DNA from: Vibrio sp. JPW-9-11-11
GTDB taxonomy: Bacteria; Pseudomonadota; Gammaproteobacteria; Enterobacterales; Vibrionaceae
Assembly (NCBI RefSeq): GCF_013369335.1
Contig: NZ_SZQJ01000005.1
Location: 124,001-188,000 of the forward strand
Reading direction: 5' to 3'
DNA: 64,000 bases
Shown: positions 28,008 to 37,298 of the stretch, in pieces
How the letters are laid out: each line of letters starts with the position of its first letter
Position numbering within the stretch: the stretch's first letter is position 1
Translations under genes and position numbers: made by a program
Notes under the pieces: model-generated
Seen by the model: the letters and a program-made list of their open reading frames with translations, nothing else
Told to the model about the DNA's origin: nothing
The model's database searches: none

Positions 28008-28517
28008 ATGCGTCCCTGCCTGAGATATGTTCAAGGCTACCCAGAACACATTGTTACCCCAGTGACTCAGTTAGTAGAGTCGGGCAAATTGGTCGCCTGG
28101 TTTGAGCAGCGCTATCCTCACTTTCACAATATTAAAAGTGAAAAAGCGCTGTTTGAGTACACGATGGCGATTAAAAACCGCTATATGAAAAAAACCTCGC
28201 CGCTTAGCAAAGTGGTCTACGACAACAAGATTCATTTAATTAATCACGCGCTCGGTTTGCATACCTATGTCTCTAAGGTGCACGGTAACAAGATAAAAAC
28301 CAAGAACGAGATTCGCATTGCCAGCGTTTTCAAGCATGCGCCTGAGCCTTTACTGAGGATGTTGGTGGTGCACGAGTTGGCGCATTTAAAAGAGAAACAA
28401 CATAATAAAGCGTTTTATCAGCTCTGCTGTCATATGGAGCCCGACTACCACCAGCTTGAGCTTGATGCTCGACTGTTTATGATTTATCTAGAAACCAGCA
28501 AACAGAAATCACTATGA
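28008..28517 (+). CDS. YgjP-like zinc metallopeptidase (DUF45)
   Basis: The product is 169 residues, close to E. coli YgjP. The zinc motif [18 protein letters not shown] gives HExxH and a third histidine, and the [12 protein letters not shown] tail is typical of the DUF45/WLM-related group. The function of YgjP is not well defined. An ATG at 27948 has a better ribosome site (AAAAGG) and would add 20 residues, but the family begins at [11 protein letters not shown], so I chose 28008. It overlaps rlmF by 4 bp. Confidence 0.75.
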   Translation: MRPCLRYVQGYPEHIVTPVTQLVESGKLVAWFEQRYPHFHNIKSEKALFEYTMAIKNRYMKKTSPLSKVVYDNKIHLINHALGLHTYVSKVHGNKIKTKNEIRIASVFKHAPEPLLRMLVVHELAHLKEKQHNKAFYQLCCHMEPDYHQLELDARLFMIYLETSKQKSL

Positions 28518-29575
28518 ACTCGCGTGTAAAAAAAGCATCTGCTCAACTTAAGTCAAACAACAAGCCCAGAGGTTCATCGGTAGAAAAGATGACGGTCATT
28601 AGCCGTAAAAGCAAAGCGGGATTGCACAAACAAAACCGTCATCAGGGGCGGTATGATTTTAAGGCGTTGGTGACCGCCTTGCCTGAGTTGAAAAAACACG
28701 TGATTCGCAATCCGAAAGGGGAGCAGAGTATCAACTTCTCTGATCCGCTAGCAGTCAAATTATTAAATAAAGCGCTGCTTGCGTGTCACTACCAAGTGGA
28801 TGTTTGGGATATTCCACCAGGCTTTCTCTGCCCGCCTATTCCAGGGCGAGCAGACTATATCCATCGACTCAATGAGCTAGTGATAACTGATGTGCCTGAG
28901 CTGTCGAAGCAAAAAATCAATGCATTAGATATTGGCGTTGGTGCCAATTGCATTTACCCAATTATCGGTGCACGTGTACATGGGTGGCGATATGTGGGGA
29001 GTGATGTCGACCCGCTATCGGTAGACAACGCGAACGCGATCGCCAATCAAAACCCTTCATTAAAAGGCAAAGTCGAAGCGCGGCTACAAAAGCAGCCTCG
29101 TTATTTGTTTAAAGGCATCATTCGCCCAGGCGAGTTCTATCACGTCACCACCTGCAATCCACCGTTCCACAAGTCGCTGCAAGAGGCTCAACAAGGCAGT
29201 ACGCGAAAGATCCAAAATTTGGCACGGAATAAAGCGAAACGTGGTCAATCAAGCGCACAGCCAGCCACTAAGCCTTCAACTATACTTAACTTTGGTGGAC
29301 AAAAAGCGGAACTTTGGTGTCCGGGAGGTGAGGCGGCGTTTATCAAAAATATGGCCTTCGAAAGTCGAGACTTTGCTGGGCAAGTGCTTTGGTTCAGCAG
29401 TTTGATCTCAAAAAAAGACAACGTACGCTGGATGAGAAAAAATCTAGAGAAAGCGGGGGCAAAAGAAGTGCATATCGTCGAGATGAGCCAAGGGCAAAAA
29501 GTGAGCCGCTTTATTGCTTGGACGTTTCATGACTCAGCTCAGCGAGCTGTGTGGGTCGCCGAGAAAAAGGCTTAA
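28514..29575 (+). CDS. rlmF: 23S rRNA (adenine1618-N6)-methyltransferase
   Basis: RlmF (YbiN) methylates A1618 of 23S rRNA. The 353-residue protein has a basic N-terminal extension, then HQGRYDF at the domain start, the SAM-binding [14 protein letters not shown] block, and the catalytic TCNPPFH motif. It starts as ATGA overlapping the previous stop, so the two genes are coupled. Confidence 0.93.
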   Translation: MNSRVKKASAQLKSNNKPRGSSVEKMTVISRKSKAGLHKQNRHQGRYDFKALVTALPELKKHVIRNPKGEQSINFSDPLAVKLLNKALLACHYQVDVWDIPPGFLCPPIPGRADYIHRLNELVITDVPELSKQKINALDIGVGANCIYPIIGARVHGWRYVGSDVDPLSVDNANAIANQNPSLKGKVEARLQKQPRYLFKGIIRPGEFYHVTTCNPPFHKSLQEAQQGSTRKIQNLARNKAKRGQSSAQPATKPSTILNFGGQKAELWCPGGEAAFIKNMAFESRDFAGQVLWFSSLISKKDNVRWMRKNLEKAGAKEVHIVEMSQGQKVSRFIAWTFHDSAQRAVWVAEKKA

Positions 29576-29602
29576 AGACCAAATGTTGGACGGGGTGAAA
29601 AG

Positions 29603-29791
29603 ATGGAATTTGAAATTTATATGCCCTGCGAGCCTGTCTGGCTATGTGACAGTTTTCTCTGGCTCTTCGCTGTTCTACTGCTCCTCGGTCTTGGCGGATT
29701 TATCTCTATTCTATTTAGGGAGTATAAGAAAATTCAACGTGCGTCGAATGTGAGACGTCGGCGCAAGACCCACTATTCAAAACGCCGTTAG
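29603..29791 (+). CDS. small membrane protein, 62 residues
   Basis: The predicted protein has one hydrophobic helix (about residues 18-38, FLWLFAVLLLLGLGGFISILF) and a very basic tail (VRRRRK, KRR). The ATG follows GGGGTG at 6-bp spacing. It lies 27 bp after rlmF on the same strand. I do not recognise a family. Membrane segment plus positive-inside tail is the only structural clue, and it could still be a chance frame. Confidence 0.45.
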   Translation: MEFEIYMPCEPVWLCDSFLWLFAVLLLLGLGGFISILFREYKKIQRASNVRRRRKTHYSKRR

Positions 29792-29798
29792 TTTATTA

Positions 29799-30473
29799 TC
29801 ACGGTGTCGGCGTCGTGGATAGATGCCATTCTCGCCACAGTGCTTGTGTCGTTGCTCTGTCGCTGCTGCGCGCTTCTAATGCCATCAACTGCATTTTTGC
29901 CTCTTCAAGTTGCCCTTGCTGAATCGCGTTGCGGACTAAGTAAACTCGTAAATCGAGGCGGTTCGGTTGATGCTCCAGCGCTAGCACAAGATACTGTTTT
30001 GCTTGTGAATAATTGCCCGATTTGCTGGCACATAAGGCTGCATTTTGATAGTTCGTGACACGTTGTGATGCGGTTGAGTGATGAATCGATCGCTCAAACC
30101 AGAGACTGGCTTGCTTAAACTGCTTCTGTTGACAGAGAAATGTCGCGTAACTTAGCAGAACGTCGGACTGTTCGGCGCTGTGGTCGAGCAAGGTTTGATA
30201 TTGTTTTCGGGCCAGATCATGGAGTCCAGAGTGCTGAAAATAGATAGCTTGGGCGAGCTGCGCGCGATAGTAGTTCGGGGCATGGGCGAGTGCGCTTTCA
30301 ATGTTTTGTCCTGCCTTGTCGAGTTGGCCGAGCTGTAGATACCTCATACCCAATGTTATTCGGCCATCTGCTTGGTATTGCTTATCGGTTTTATCGGTGG
30401 GGTAATGCGTGAGCGGCGTGCATGCCGTCACCAGCAGCAACGGCAAAAGTCGTAAAATAGCCATATTGATCAA
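29799..30473 (-). CDS. PilF/PilW-like TPR lipoprotein
   Basis: The 224-residue protein has a lipoprotein signal with lipobox LVTAC (C18), then TPR repeats (about residues 36-200) in the PilF/PilW arrangement: ITLGMRYLQLGQLDKA, SYATFLCQQKQFKQA, NAALCASKSGNYSQA. PilF is the outer-membrane pilotin for type IV pilus secretins. The usual pilF lies beside rlmN, as I recall, so this may be a paralogue. No pilus genes are nearby. Confidence 0.65.
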   Translation of the reverse strand: MINMAILRLLPLLLVTACTPLTHYPTDKTDKQYQADGRITLGMRYLQLGQLDKAGQNIESALAHAPNYYRAQLAQAIYFQHSGLHDLARKQYQTLLDHSAEQSDVLLSYATFLCQQKQFKQASLWFERSIHHSTASQRVTNYQNAALCASKSGNYSQAKQYLVLALEHQPNRLDLRVYLVRNAIQQGQLEEAKMQLMALEARSSDRATTQALWREWHLSTTPTP

Positions 30474-30618
30474 GGGTTACGGAAAACCCTTAAACTAGGC
30501 CGCTTGGCGCTCTCGGGCCAAGCTAGATTGAAAATTTATCAGTACACCTCTACGTCTGCGGTTAAGCAGCAACACGCTTTTGCATTTTAGTTGTTATCTT
30601 GTTCACCACCTGACCAAT

Positions 30619-30647
30619 AAAAAAGCAGCGAAAGGTGCTGCTTTTTC
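30619..30647 (-). terminator. terminator after metA
   Basis: AAAAAGCAGC and GCTGCTTTTT form a 10-bp stem with a 7-base loop and strong T-run on the minus strand, 11 bp past the metA stop. Confidence 0.85.
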
Positions 30648-30657
30648 GATTCTTTGG

Positions 30658-31599
30658 TTAGTCATCTTTGGTGAAATTGGCCTCACTGAAGTGGTCGAGG
30701 TCGTAAGGTGTTTGTTGGTAAACACAGTAGTTAAGCCAGTTGGCGAATAGCAAATGGCCATGACTGCGCCAACTGGCGACCGGTTTATTGTCGGGATTAT
30801 TGTTCGGATAGTAGTTAACAGGAATCGTCGGTTCCATGCCTTCACCCAAATCGCGAATATACTCGTTGTGCAGGGTTTGCGAGTCATATTCTGGGTGGCC
30901 AGTAACGAATACATTACGCTTGTCTTTGGTGGTCGCTAAATACACCCCTGCCACATCCGACGTCGCTAGGATATCCAAATCGGTATGTTCCGCGAGATAC
31001 TCGGGAGAAAAATCGGCGTAGCGAGAGTGCGGAGCTAAAAAGGTATCGTCAAAGCCACGTAAAATGGGATGGTAGGGCTGGTGAATTTGGTGTTGGTAAA
31101 CCCCGGAGAGTTTGTCTTTGCGCGTGCGTTTGGGTAAGTCGTACAGAAGCTTCAGCCCCGCTTGAGCGGCCCAACAGACGTACAACGTCGAGGTGACGTG
31201 GTCTTTGGCCCAGTTCATGATGGTTTGCAGGTGCTCCCAATAGATGACGTCTTCAAACTGGACTAATCCAAGTGGAGCGCCAGTGATGATCAAACCATCA
31301 AAATTACGTCCTTTAACCATTTCAAACTGACGGTAAAAATTGTCTAGGTGCTCAGTTGGGGTATTTTTGCTTGGACGGTCATCGATACGCAACAGCTCAA
31401 TATCCACTTGAAGCGGGCTATTTGACAACAAACGCAGGAATTGTGTTTCCGTCTCAATTTTCTTGGGCATGAGGTTGAGGATCAGCACCTTGAGCGGACG
31501 GATCTCCTGAGTCGAAGCACGAGATTCAGGCATAACAAAGATATTTTCGGTGCGCAGTACATCAGATGCGGGTAATTGATCGGGGATCTTGATCGGCAC
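30658..31599 (-). CDS. metA: homoserine O-succinyltransferase
   Basis: MetA activates homoserine in methionine synthesis. The 313-residue protein has the catalytic C142 in YVCWAAQAG and H235 with E237 in GHPEY. Position 111 is glycine ([10 protein letters not shown]); in the MetA family glycine here goes with succinyl-CoA and glutamate with acetyl-CoA, so succinyltransferase activity is expected. MetJ boxes lie 25-40 bp upstream of the start. Confidence 0.95.
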   Translation of the reverse strand: MPIKIPDQLPASDVLRTENIFVMPESRASTQEIRPLKVLILNLMPKKIETETQFLRLLSNSPLQVDIELLRIDDRPSKNTPTEHLDNFYRQFEMVKGRNFDGLIITGAPLGLVQFEDVIYWEHLQTIMNWAKDHVTSTLYVCWAAQAGLKLLYDLPKRTRKDKLSGVYQHQIHQPYHPILRGFDDTFLAPHSRYADFSPEYLAEHTDLDILATSDVAGVYLATTKDKRNVFVTGHPEYDSQTLHNEYIRDLGEGMEPTIPVNYYPNNNPDNKPVASWRSHGHLLFANWLNYCVYQQTPYDLDHFSEANFTKDD

Positions 31600-31623
31600 A
31601 GCTTGCTCCCTAAGCGTGTTTAT

Positions 31624-31639
31624 GGACGTCTATACTTCT
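31624..31639. promoter_or_regulatory. tandem MetJ boxes
   Basis: GGACGTCT and ATACTTCT are adjacent 8-mers matching the met box AGACGTCT at 7 and 6 of 8 positions. They lie upstream of metA, the expected target of the MetJ repressor. Confidence 0.8.
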
Positions 31640-31728
31640 AAACTTACCCCAAGCTTGGCGAGATGTCGATAGTAATCTAGGCTCGATCTGTAATAACATC
31701 TCCGCTTTACTAAACGCGATGTGTGGTT

Positions 31729-32136
31729 ATGAGAGTAAAACTGACGATAATCCGTGGCTTACCTGGTTCAGGCAAGAGCACATTAGCTAAGTCAATGCCT
31801 GCGGTGCACCTTGAAGCGGATATGTTCTTCGTCAATCAGGCGGGCGAGTACCATTTTGAACCCACTAAACTCGCATTGGCACACCAGTGGTGCCAAGACC
31901 AAACTCGACGCTGCTTGGAGCTGGGGAGCGATGTGGTGGTGTCCAATACTTTTGTTCGCCGTTGGGAAATTACCCCCTATTATCAGTTAGCTAAGCAGTA
32001 CCAAGCTCACTTTGAAGTGATTGAATGCCATGATGATTTCGGCAGTATTCACGGTGTCGATCGCGATAAGATTGAAATTATGAAGCGCAGGTGGCAAACG
32101 TGGCGCCATATACCTGATCCAAGAGACAAAAGTTGA
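31729..32136 (+). CDS. P-loop kinase-like AAA ATPase
   Basis: The 135-residue protein has a Walker A motif in IIRGLPGSGKSTLAK (about residues 7-21) and a DVVVSNTFVRRWEI segment seen in small polynucleotide or zeta-like kinases. Substrate is unknown. A GTG at 31723 would add two residues; neither start has a good ribosome site. It stands alone, divergent from metA. Confidence 0.7.
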   Translation: MRVKLTIIRGLPGSGKSTLAKSMPAVHLEADMFFVNQAGEYHFEPTKLALAHQWCQDQTRRCLELGSDVVVSNTFVRRWEITPYYQLAKQYQAHFEVIECHDDFGSIHGVDRDKIEIMKRRWQTWRHIPDPRDKS

Positions 32137-32237
32137 CTATTCTTCATCGAGCAAGAGAAAAATTTCGACGCACATCAACTTATATTGAAACTGACTGTAC
32201 TAGGATTTACTAATATACCGTGACAGTTTGGTACTGA

Positions 32238-34949
32238 ATGAGCTTATTTCGATTATTCAACCCGACATTGCAGACGAAAACCGCCCTCTACTTCATTCTT
32301 GGTCTTCTAGGGGTGTCTTTAAGTTGTGTCATGATTGTGCGCTATTTTTTCATTGTCGCGATAGATGACCTTGAACGGAGCGAGCTGACACAAGCAAGCA
32401 GTCAAGCACACAGCGTGATTGTTAAAATGACTCAAGATCTGAAAGAACGCTCCTACGATTGGGCCTATTGGGACGAAACTTACCACTTGTTACAGGGCGC
32501 AGATGCTGCGGCTTTTGCGGAACGCAATTTGTCTCAAGATGGCCTCGATGCACTCAGCCTTGATCTCATGGTATTCAGTGACTTGAAGGGAAGTGTTGTC
32601 ACTAGCATTGTCGATGAACATAATCTGCAATCTGCAGCTTTGGCAGAGAATATCGCCAGACACCCTCAAGTGCGGCGTCATATAAAATTGATGAACAGTG
32701 TGCTTGATGCCGCCCGTACCGACCACAGTGGCTTATTGTTGCTAGACGATAGTATTTGGAATATCAGTTTGACGCCAGTACGTGACAGTGAGGGTGAGTC
32801 TAGTTCGACTGGGTGGCTTATCTGGGGCCAAAACTTATCGCAGCGTTTTCCTGGTGACTTCAATGCTATTTTGATCGCTGACAATCGCATCATACCGTTA
32901 ACCGACCCAACCAATCATCAGCCGCAATTTGCTTCTCGTGAAATCGAAAAAGATCGTAACACCATGACCGAGTGGATTAACTTGGTAGGGTTATCCGGAT
33001 TACCAGTGGCGACGCTTAGTACCACAATCAGTCGCGATTATTTCAATAAAGGGAACGTCATTTTTTACTATTTGCTTAGCGCGCTTGCGGCGGTAAGTGT
33101 TGTGATTTCTGTGATGACATTTTTGACGTTCCGCCGCCGTGTCGCTCGTCGCTTTTCTGACTTGCAACGCGATATCAAGGCGCTGTTTGAGGTTTATAAA
33201 TTGGATGGGTTTGATAAGCCCAGCAAAGACGAACTTGATCGCCTGTCAAATTTAGTCCAAGCGCTCGCGACCAACACCAACAAAGCTGAAGAACGCTTGC
33301 AAGATGCACAACTCAAATTTGATGCGCTCTACCAAAGCAAAAGTATTGCCATGCTGTTAGTTCGTGAACGAGACATCATAGATATCAACCAGACCGCGCT
33401 GTCTATGTTGGAATATCAGCGCGAGCAGCTACTGCATAAACCTCTCGACTTACTCTGTTCTCCTACAGACCAACCCGAATGTCAGATAGACGTGATGTAC
33501 CGTCAGTTTGCCAAGGGGGAAACTCAGTTTGAAGCGCAAATGCTCACCAGCCAAGGGGTCGAAATTGATTGTCACATCGAAGTGAGTCGCATTAAGTATC
33601 AGGGCAAAGATGCGGTTATGTTGTCGATCAGTGACGTGCGTGAGAAAAAGCAGCAAGCCAAATTGATCGAAGATTTAGTCGAACGTGATGCTTTGTCTGG
33701 CTTGTGGAACCGCAATGCGATTATCGAGCAGTTTCAAGAGCTAGAAAACAAAGAGCTGTCGTTTATTTATTTTTCCATTCCCAATCTAAACGTGATTGCC
33801 GATGTATACGGCCATGAAAAATACGATGAGTCAGTCAAGTACGTGGCTGCCTTGATCAAAAGTAAACTCACGCGCTTTCCCGTCGGGCGGTTAAGCGCTG
33901 ATGAGTTTATAGCGTTAGTCGCCACTCATCGCGAGTTTGAAGAAGCACTTTGGGGCGCCATGCGGCTGCACGAAGAGCTATCCGAGAAACAAAAAGTGAA
34001 CGGCATAGAGGTAGACTTACGCTGTAACGTTAGCGTGGTGCCACCTGAAATTAGCCACTACGATTTTAATCAATTACTTCAAGCGGCCAGTTACACGGTA
34101 CAAAACCACAAAGGTGAAAAAGGGGCGGTATCGATACAACGTGTCAATCAAGAGATGTTCGACCGTTCACAGACTGCCGCCGCGATTAAACGAGACATAG
34201 CGGGCGCGATCCACAGTGGTGATATCTACCCTCATTACCAACCTATAGTCGATAGTAAAACTGGTCACATTACTGGTTTTGAGGCGCTTGCTCGTTGGCA
34301 GCATCCAGAGTTTGGTTTTGTATCGCCAGCCATCTTTGTGCCATTGGCAGAGCAGGCCGAGTTAGTCATTGAACTTGGCGAGCAAATACTTCGTCAAGCT
34401 TGTGAGTTTATTCAGCAGGTCAATCAAGTTCAAGCTAAGCATGGCGATACACTGCTCTCGGTACATGTCAATTTAAGCGCGCCGCATTTCTACCATTCTT
34501 TGCTCAGTGCGTTTCTCACTGACCTTATCAAACGCTATCAAATTGGCTCAGGACAACTTGTTATTGAGTTGACAGAAAGTATTTTAATGGGGCCAGAGAG
34601 CGAAGTGGTGGCACTGATGGATGAAATTAAAGCACAAGGAGTGTTGTTTGCGCTCGACGACTTTGGTACCGGCTATTCGTCGTTTACGACGTTATGCAGT
34701 TATCCTCTTGATATCGTGAAACTCGATAAGTCTTATATCGACCAGCTTGCAAATAACGATCGGGCGAAAAGCTTGGTTCGTCATATTGCCAATATGGCGC
34801 AGGAACTCGGTTTAACCACGGTTGCGGAAGGGGTGGAAACCGCCTCTCAACTGCGAAAATTGCGTAATTGGAACATTGAAGAGATTCAAGGTTACTACTT
34901 CTATAAGCCTATGCCTGCCGAGGACATCATGGCGCTTGTTCGCCACTAA
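32238..34949 (+). CDS. CHASE4-PAS-GGDEF-EAL c-di-GMP phosphodiesterase
   Basis: The 903-residue protein has an N-terminal membrane helix, a periplasmic CHASE4 domain (DWAYWDETYHLL near residue 75), a second helix (about 275-295), a PAS-like region (about 360-475), a GGDEF domain with the degenerate motif S553-A-D-E-F, and an EAL domain with E682 in FEALARW. EAL catalytic elements are kept (HVNLSA, ELTES, DDFGTGYSS, VKLDKSY, VAEGVET). It should therefore degrade c-di-GMP, with the GGDEF part regulatory at most. Confidence 0.9.
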   Translation: MSLFRLFNPTLQTKTALYFILGLLGVSLSCVMIVRYFFIVAIDDLERSELTQASSQAHSVIVKMTQDLKERSYDWAYWDETYHLLQGADAAAFAERNLSQDGLDALSLDLMVFSDLKGSVVTSIVDEHNLQSAALAENIARHPQVRRHIKLMNSVLDAARTDHSGLLLLDDSIWNISLTPVRDSEGESSSTGWLIWGQNLSQRFPGDFNAILIADNRIIPLTDPTNHQPQFASREIEKDRNTMTEWINLVGLSGLPVATLSTTISRDYFNKGNVIFYYLLSALAAVSVVISVMTFLTFRRRVARRFSDLQRDIKALFEVYKLDGFDKPSKDELDRLSNLVQALATNTNKAEERLQDAQLKFDALYQSKSIAMLLVRERDIIDINQTALSMLEYQREQLLHKPLDLLCSPTDQPECQIDVMYRQFAKGETQFEAQMLTSQGVEIDCHIEVSRIKYQGKDAVMLSISDVREKKQQAKLIEDLVERDALSGLWNRNAIIEQFQELENKELSFIYFSIPNLNVIADVYGHEKYDESVKYVAALIKSKLTRFPVGRLSADEFIALVATHREFEEALWGAMRLHEELSEKQKVNGIEVDLRCNVSVVPPEISHYDFNQLLQAASYTVQNHKGEKGAVSIQRVNQEMFDRSQTAAAIKRDIAGAIHSGDIYPHYQPIVDSKTGHITGFEALARWQHPEFGFVSPAIFVPLAEQAELVIELGEQILRQACEFIQQVNQVQAKHGDTLLSVHVNLSAPHFYHSLLSAFLTDLIKRYQIGSGQLVIELTESILMGPESEVVALMDEIKAQGVLFALDDFGTGYSSFTTLCSYPLDIVKLDKSYIDQLANNDRAKSLVRHIANMAQELGLTTVAEGVETASQLRKLRNWNIEEIQGYYFYKPMPAEDIMALVRH

Positions 34950-34951
34950 CG

Positions 34952-34982
34952 AAGGGCCCGGTACTGATTGGGCCCTTTGTTA
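34952..34982. terminator. bidirectional terminator, EAL gene/exporter
   Basis: AAGGGCCC and GGGCCCTT form an 8-bp GC-rich stem with a 10-base loop and a short T-run, between convergent genes. Confidence 0.75.
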
Positions 34983-34991
34983 TCTAAAGCG

Positions 34992-36125
34992 TTATCTCTT
35001 CTTCACTGTTTGGCGATAAGCCCAGTACCCCAGAGCTGTCCAAACCACACATTGCACCCAGAGTTGAGTATATTCGCTCGAGACACTTTGCCAGCTTCCA
35101 CCCATTTGATTAAGGCGTAGAAAGCCTTGGATCGCTGGAGTGCTCGGAAACAGCTCTGATAGCCAGACTAACGGAGTGGGAATCATCTCTACTGGCCATA
35201 TAAAGCCGGCACTGAATATCAGCGGCATGGAACTTATCAACACTACAAGTGTGACTAACTCTCTTCTTGGTGTCACAGAGCCAAGCCAAATACCCATCGC
35301 GATGGTCGCCAACAAAAAGGGTAAAGCAAACGTGAGCAGCTGAGCTTTTTGCGCCAGTTGGTTGACCCCGTGTAGGCTAAAGCTGGCGCCGAAGTAATAC
35401 AGGGTGAGTAAGTAGTAAATGCCTACCAGAACCACAGTGCGTGCAAACAAGAGCTTGGCTGGTGAGGCTTTCAGCCAGTAACCACGCCCTTGCTTTTGAG
35501 TCCCGACCAATAGGCCAGCGGCCATTGCTAACGTTTGTTGTAAAATCAGCACGAAGACCGCAGGTACGACATAATCCACATAGCCTATTCTGGGGTTGAA
35601 GGTGGGTTTCATGTTGATTTTTGTCGCAGCGTAGTGCTCGGTTGCTTGTGATAGCGGTGTGCCATCCAAGACTAACTGAGCAACCGTTGTCTGCGCAGCG
35701 AGCGTGCCGCCTGCTTTCGCTAAGCCCTCAACAATGGTGCCATAGACCAAAAAATAAGAAGCATCTCCGGCATAGGCCAAGGTGGGGCTTTTGCCGAGCA
35801 TCAAATCTTTGTAAAAATGCTCTGGGATGACCAAAATCCCGCTAACTCGGCCTTGAAAAAACGCTTGCTTGGCGTCTTCAATGGTAGCGTCACGTTGAAC
35901 AATGTCTACTTGGGGAGTGGCATCCACCATACGTTCAAGTTGATAGCTGGTTTGGCTCTTATCCAGGTTTACCACGCTAACCTGTTGCTCACGAGGTGTT
36001 TGGTGACTGTATGGTAAGGGATAGAGAAAGGAGTAAAATACCACGCCACCAAAGACCGTTAGCACAACGACAGGATTGGTAATTAGGGCTTTTAACTCCG
36101 CTTTAAACAGTAGTAATAGCTTCAT
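34992..36125 (-). CDS. ABC-2 type permease, exporter
   Basis: This 377-residue protein has an N-terminal helix, a large extracytoplasmic region with the SVVNLDKSQTSYQLERM segment, and about five C-terminal helices, as in ABC-2 permeases of the YhhJ/YbhR type. It is the last gene of a leftward TolC-HlyD-permease-permease run and overlaps the preceding permease by 4 bp. No ATP-binding subunit is encoded beside it. Confidence 0.8.
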   Translation of the reverse strand: MKLLLLFKAELKALITNPVVVLTVFGGVVFYSFLYPLPYSHQTPREQQVSVVNLDKSQTSYQLERMVDATPQVDIVQRDATIEDAKQAFFQGRVSGILVIPEHFYKDLMLGKSPTLAYAGDASYFLVYGTIVEGLAKAGGTLAAQTTVAQLVLDGTPLSQATEHYAATKINMKPTFNPRIGYVDYVVPAVFVLILQQTLAMAAGLLVGTQKQGRGYWLKASPAKLLFARTVVLVGIYYLLTLYYFGASFSLHGVNQLAQKAQLLTFALPFLLATIAMGIWLGSVTPRRELVTLVVLISSMPLIFSAGFIWPVEMIPTPLVWLSELFPSTPAIQGFLRLNQMGGSWQSVSSEYTQLWVQCVVWTALGYWAYRQTVKKR

Positions 36126-37285
36126 TTATTGCCCTCCGCAGTATGGAACCCTTGGGCGCGAACTATATGCTTGGCGATCAGCTTCGATACGATAAGTAAT
36201 GGAAAAACATAACCAAGCATGGGTATAAGGTGATGAGCAGAGTTCGTCCAGGCCAATCCATAACTGACTTGGCTCACTTGAACTTCAATATAGTGGCTGA
36301 TGGGTAACAAGCTACGCCAGGCTTGCGCTAGGGAACTCATATCGGTCACGGGGAAAGTAATGCCCATAAACGCGAAGCTTGGGGCGGTAAATGCTCCGGC
36401 AAAACTCATGGCTCGCGCTGAATCTAAGGTTAAGAAGAAAAACAAACACCCCATGATCATACAGGAGAGAATGGTAATACTTTGCGCGACAAGCAACAGT
36501 ATGAAGCTGCCATTCATTGGCCATTTGAAGCCTAAGTAAAACCACCATAGAAAAGCCATTCCTTGCGCCGCGAAGATCCAAGAGTAGGGGAGTAAGGTCT
36601 GGACAAGACGCGACATTGGACGTTGCCCAAGCCATGCAATTAGCCCTCGGTCGCGTAAGTTTGCAGACAGGATCAATATTGTCGACACCACAATAACAAT
36701 TTGCCACAGTGCAGGGACAACGGCTGAGACTAAAAACTGGGCATAGTTAGAGTTTTTGTTAAACAAAGAAGTAATCTGGCTGCGGATCGGGACTGCGCTT
36801 CCCATCGCTGAGTGTAACGTTGCGTTGCCCTGACTTAGATTGCCGAAGGTGGTGAGTTGTGCGTTCAGCGTCGATTGGGCTTGGACAAAGGCTGAGTTTA
36901 ATACCTTACCGATCAGGATCATTTGGCTGTTATAAAAGACACTGACCTGAGGCGCAAGGTGCTTATAGGTATCGCGTTCAAAATTATTTGGAATCACCGC
37001 GTAAGCATAGATGTCACCCGCAATGAGTGCCTTTTTTGCCTCCAAGCTGCTGCTGTAGTGAGACTGGACCTCCATACTCGAGGTGGCGTCATAATATCGA
37101 ACCAACTGCTGAGATAACGGGCTATGATCGAGGTTGACCACCCCAATTGGCAGATCGCGAGCAAGACCTCTAGAAAAAATCGCCCAAATCAACACGACCA
37201 ATAGAATGGGGATCCAAGTAAGACAAGAGAGCAGCCACTTGTCGCGTTGGATGATGGTGATTTGTGACATGCTTGTATCGCGCAT
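36122..37285 (-). CDS. ABC-2 type permease, exporter
   Basis: The 387-residue protein shares the layout of its neighbour: one N-terminal helix, an external domain starting IGVVNLDHSPLSQQLVRYY, and a C-terminal helix bundle. The two likely form a heterodimer. GGGA precedes the first ATG; a second in-frame ATG lies five codons later. It starts 13 bp after the HlyD gene stop. Confidence 0.8.
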   Translation of the reverse strand: MRDTSMSQITIIQRDKWLLSCLTWIPILLVVLIWAIFSRGLARDLPIGVVNLDHSPLSQQLVRYYDATSSMEVQSHYSSSLEAKKALIAGDIYAYAVIPNNFERDTYKHLAPQVSVFYNSQMILIGKVLNSAFVQAQSTLNAQLTTFGNLSQGNATLHSAMGSAVPIRSQITSLFNKNSNYAQFLVSAVVPALWQIVIVVSTILILSANLRDRGLIAWLGQRPMSRLVQTLLPYSWIFAAQGMAFLWWFYLGFKWPMNGSFILLLVAQSITILSCMIMGCLFFFLTLDSARAMSFAGAFTAPSFAFMGITFPVTDMSSLAQAWRSLLPISHYIEVQVSQVSYGLAWTNSAHHLIPMLGYVFPLLIVSKLIAKHIVRAQGFHTAEGNK

Positions 37286-37298
37286 TGTTATTCCCGCA

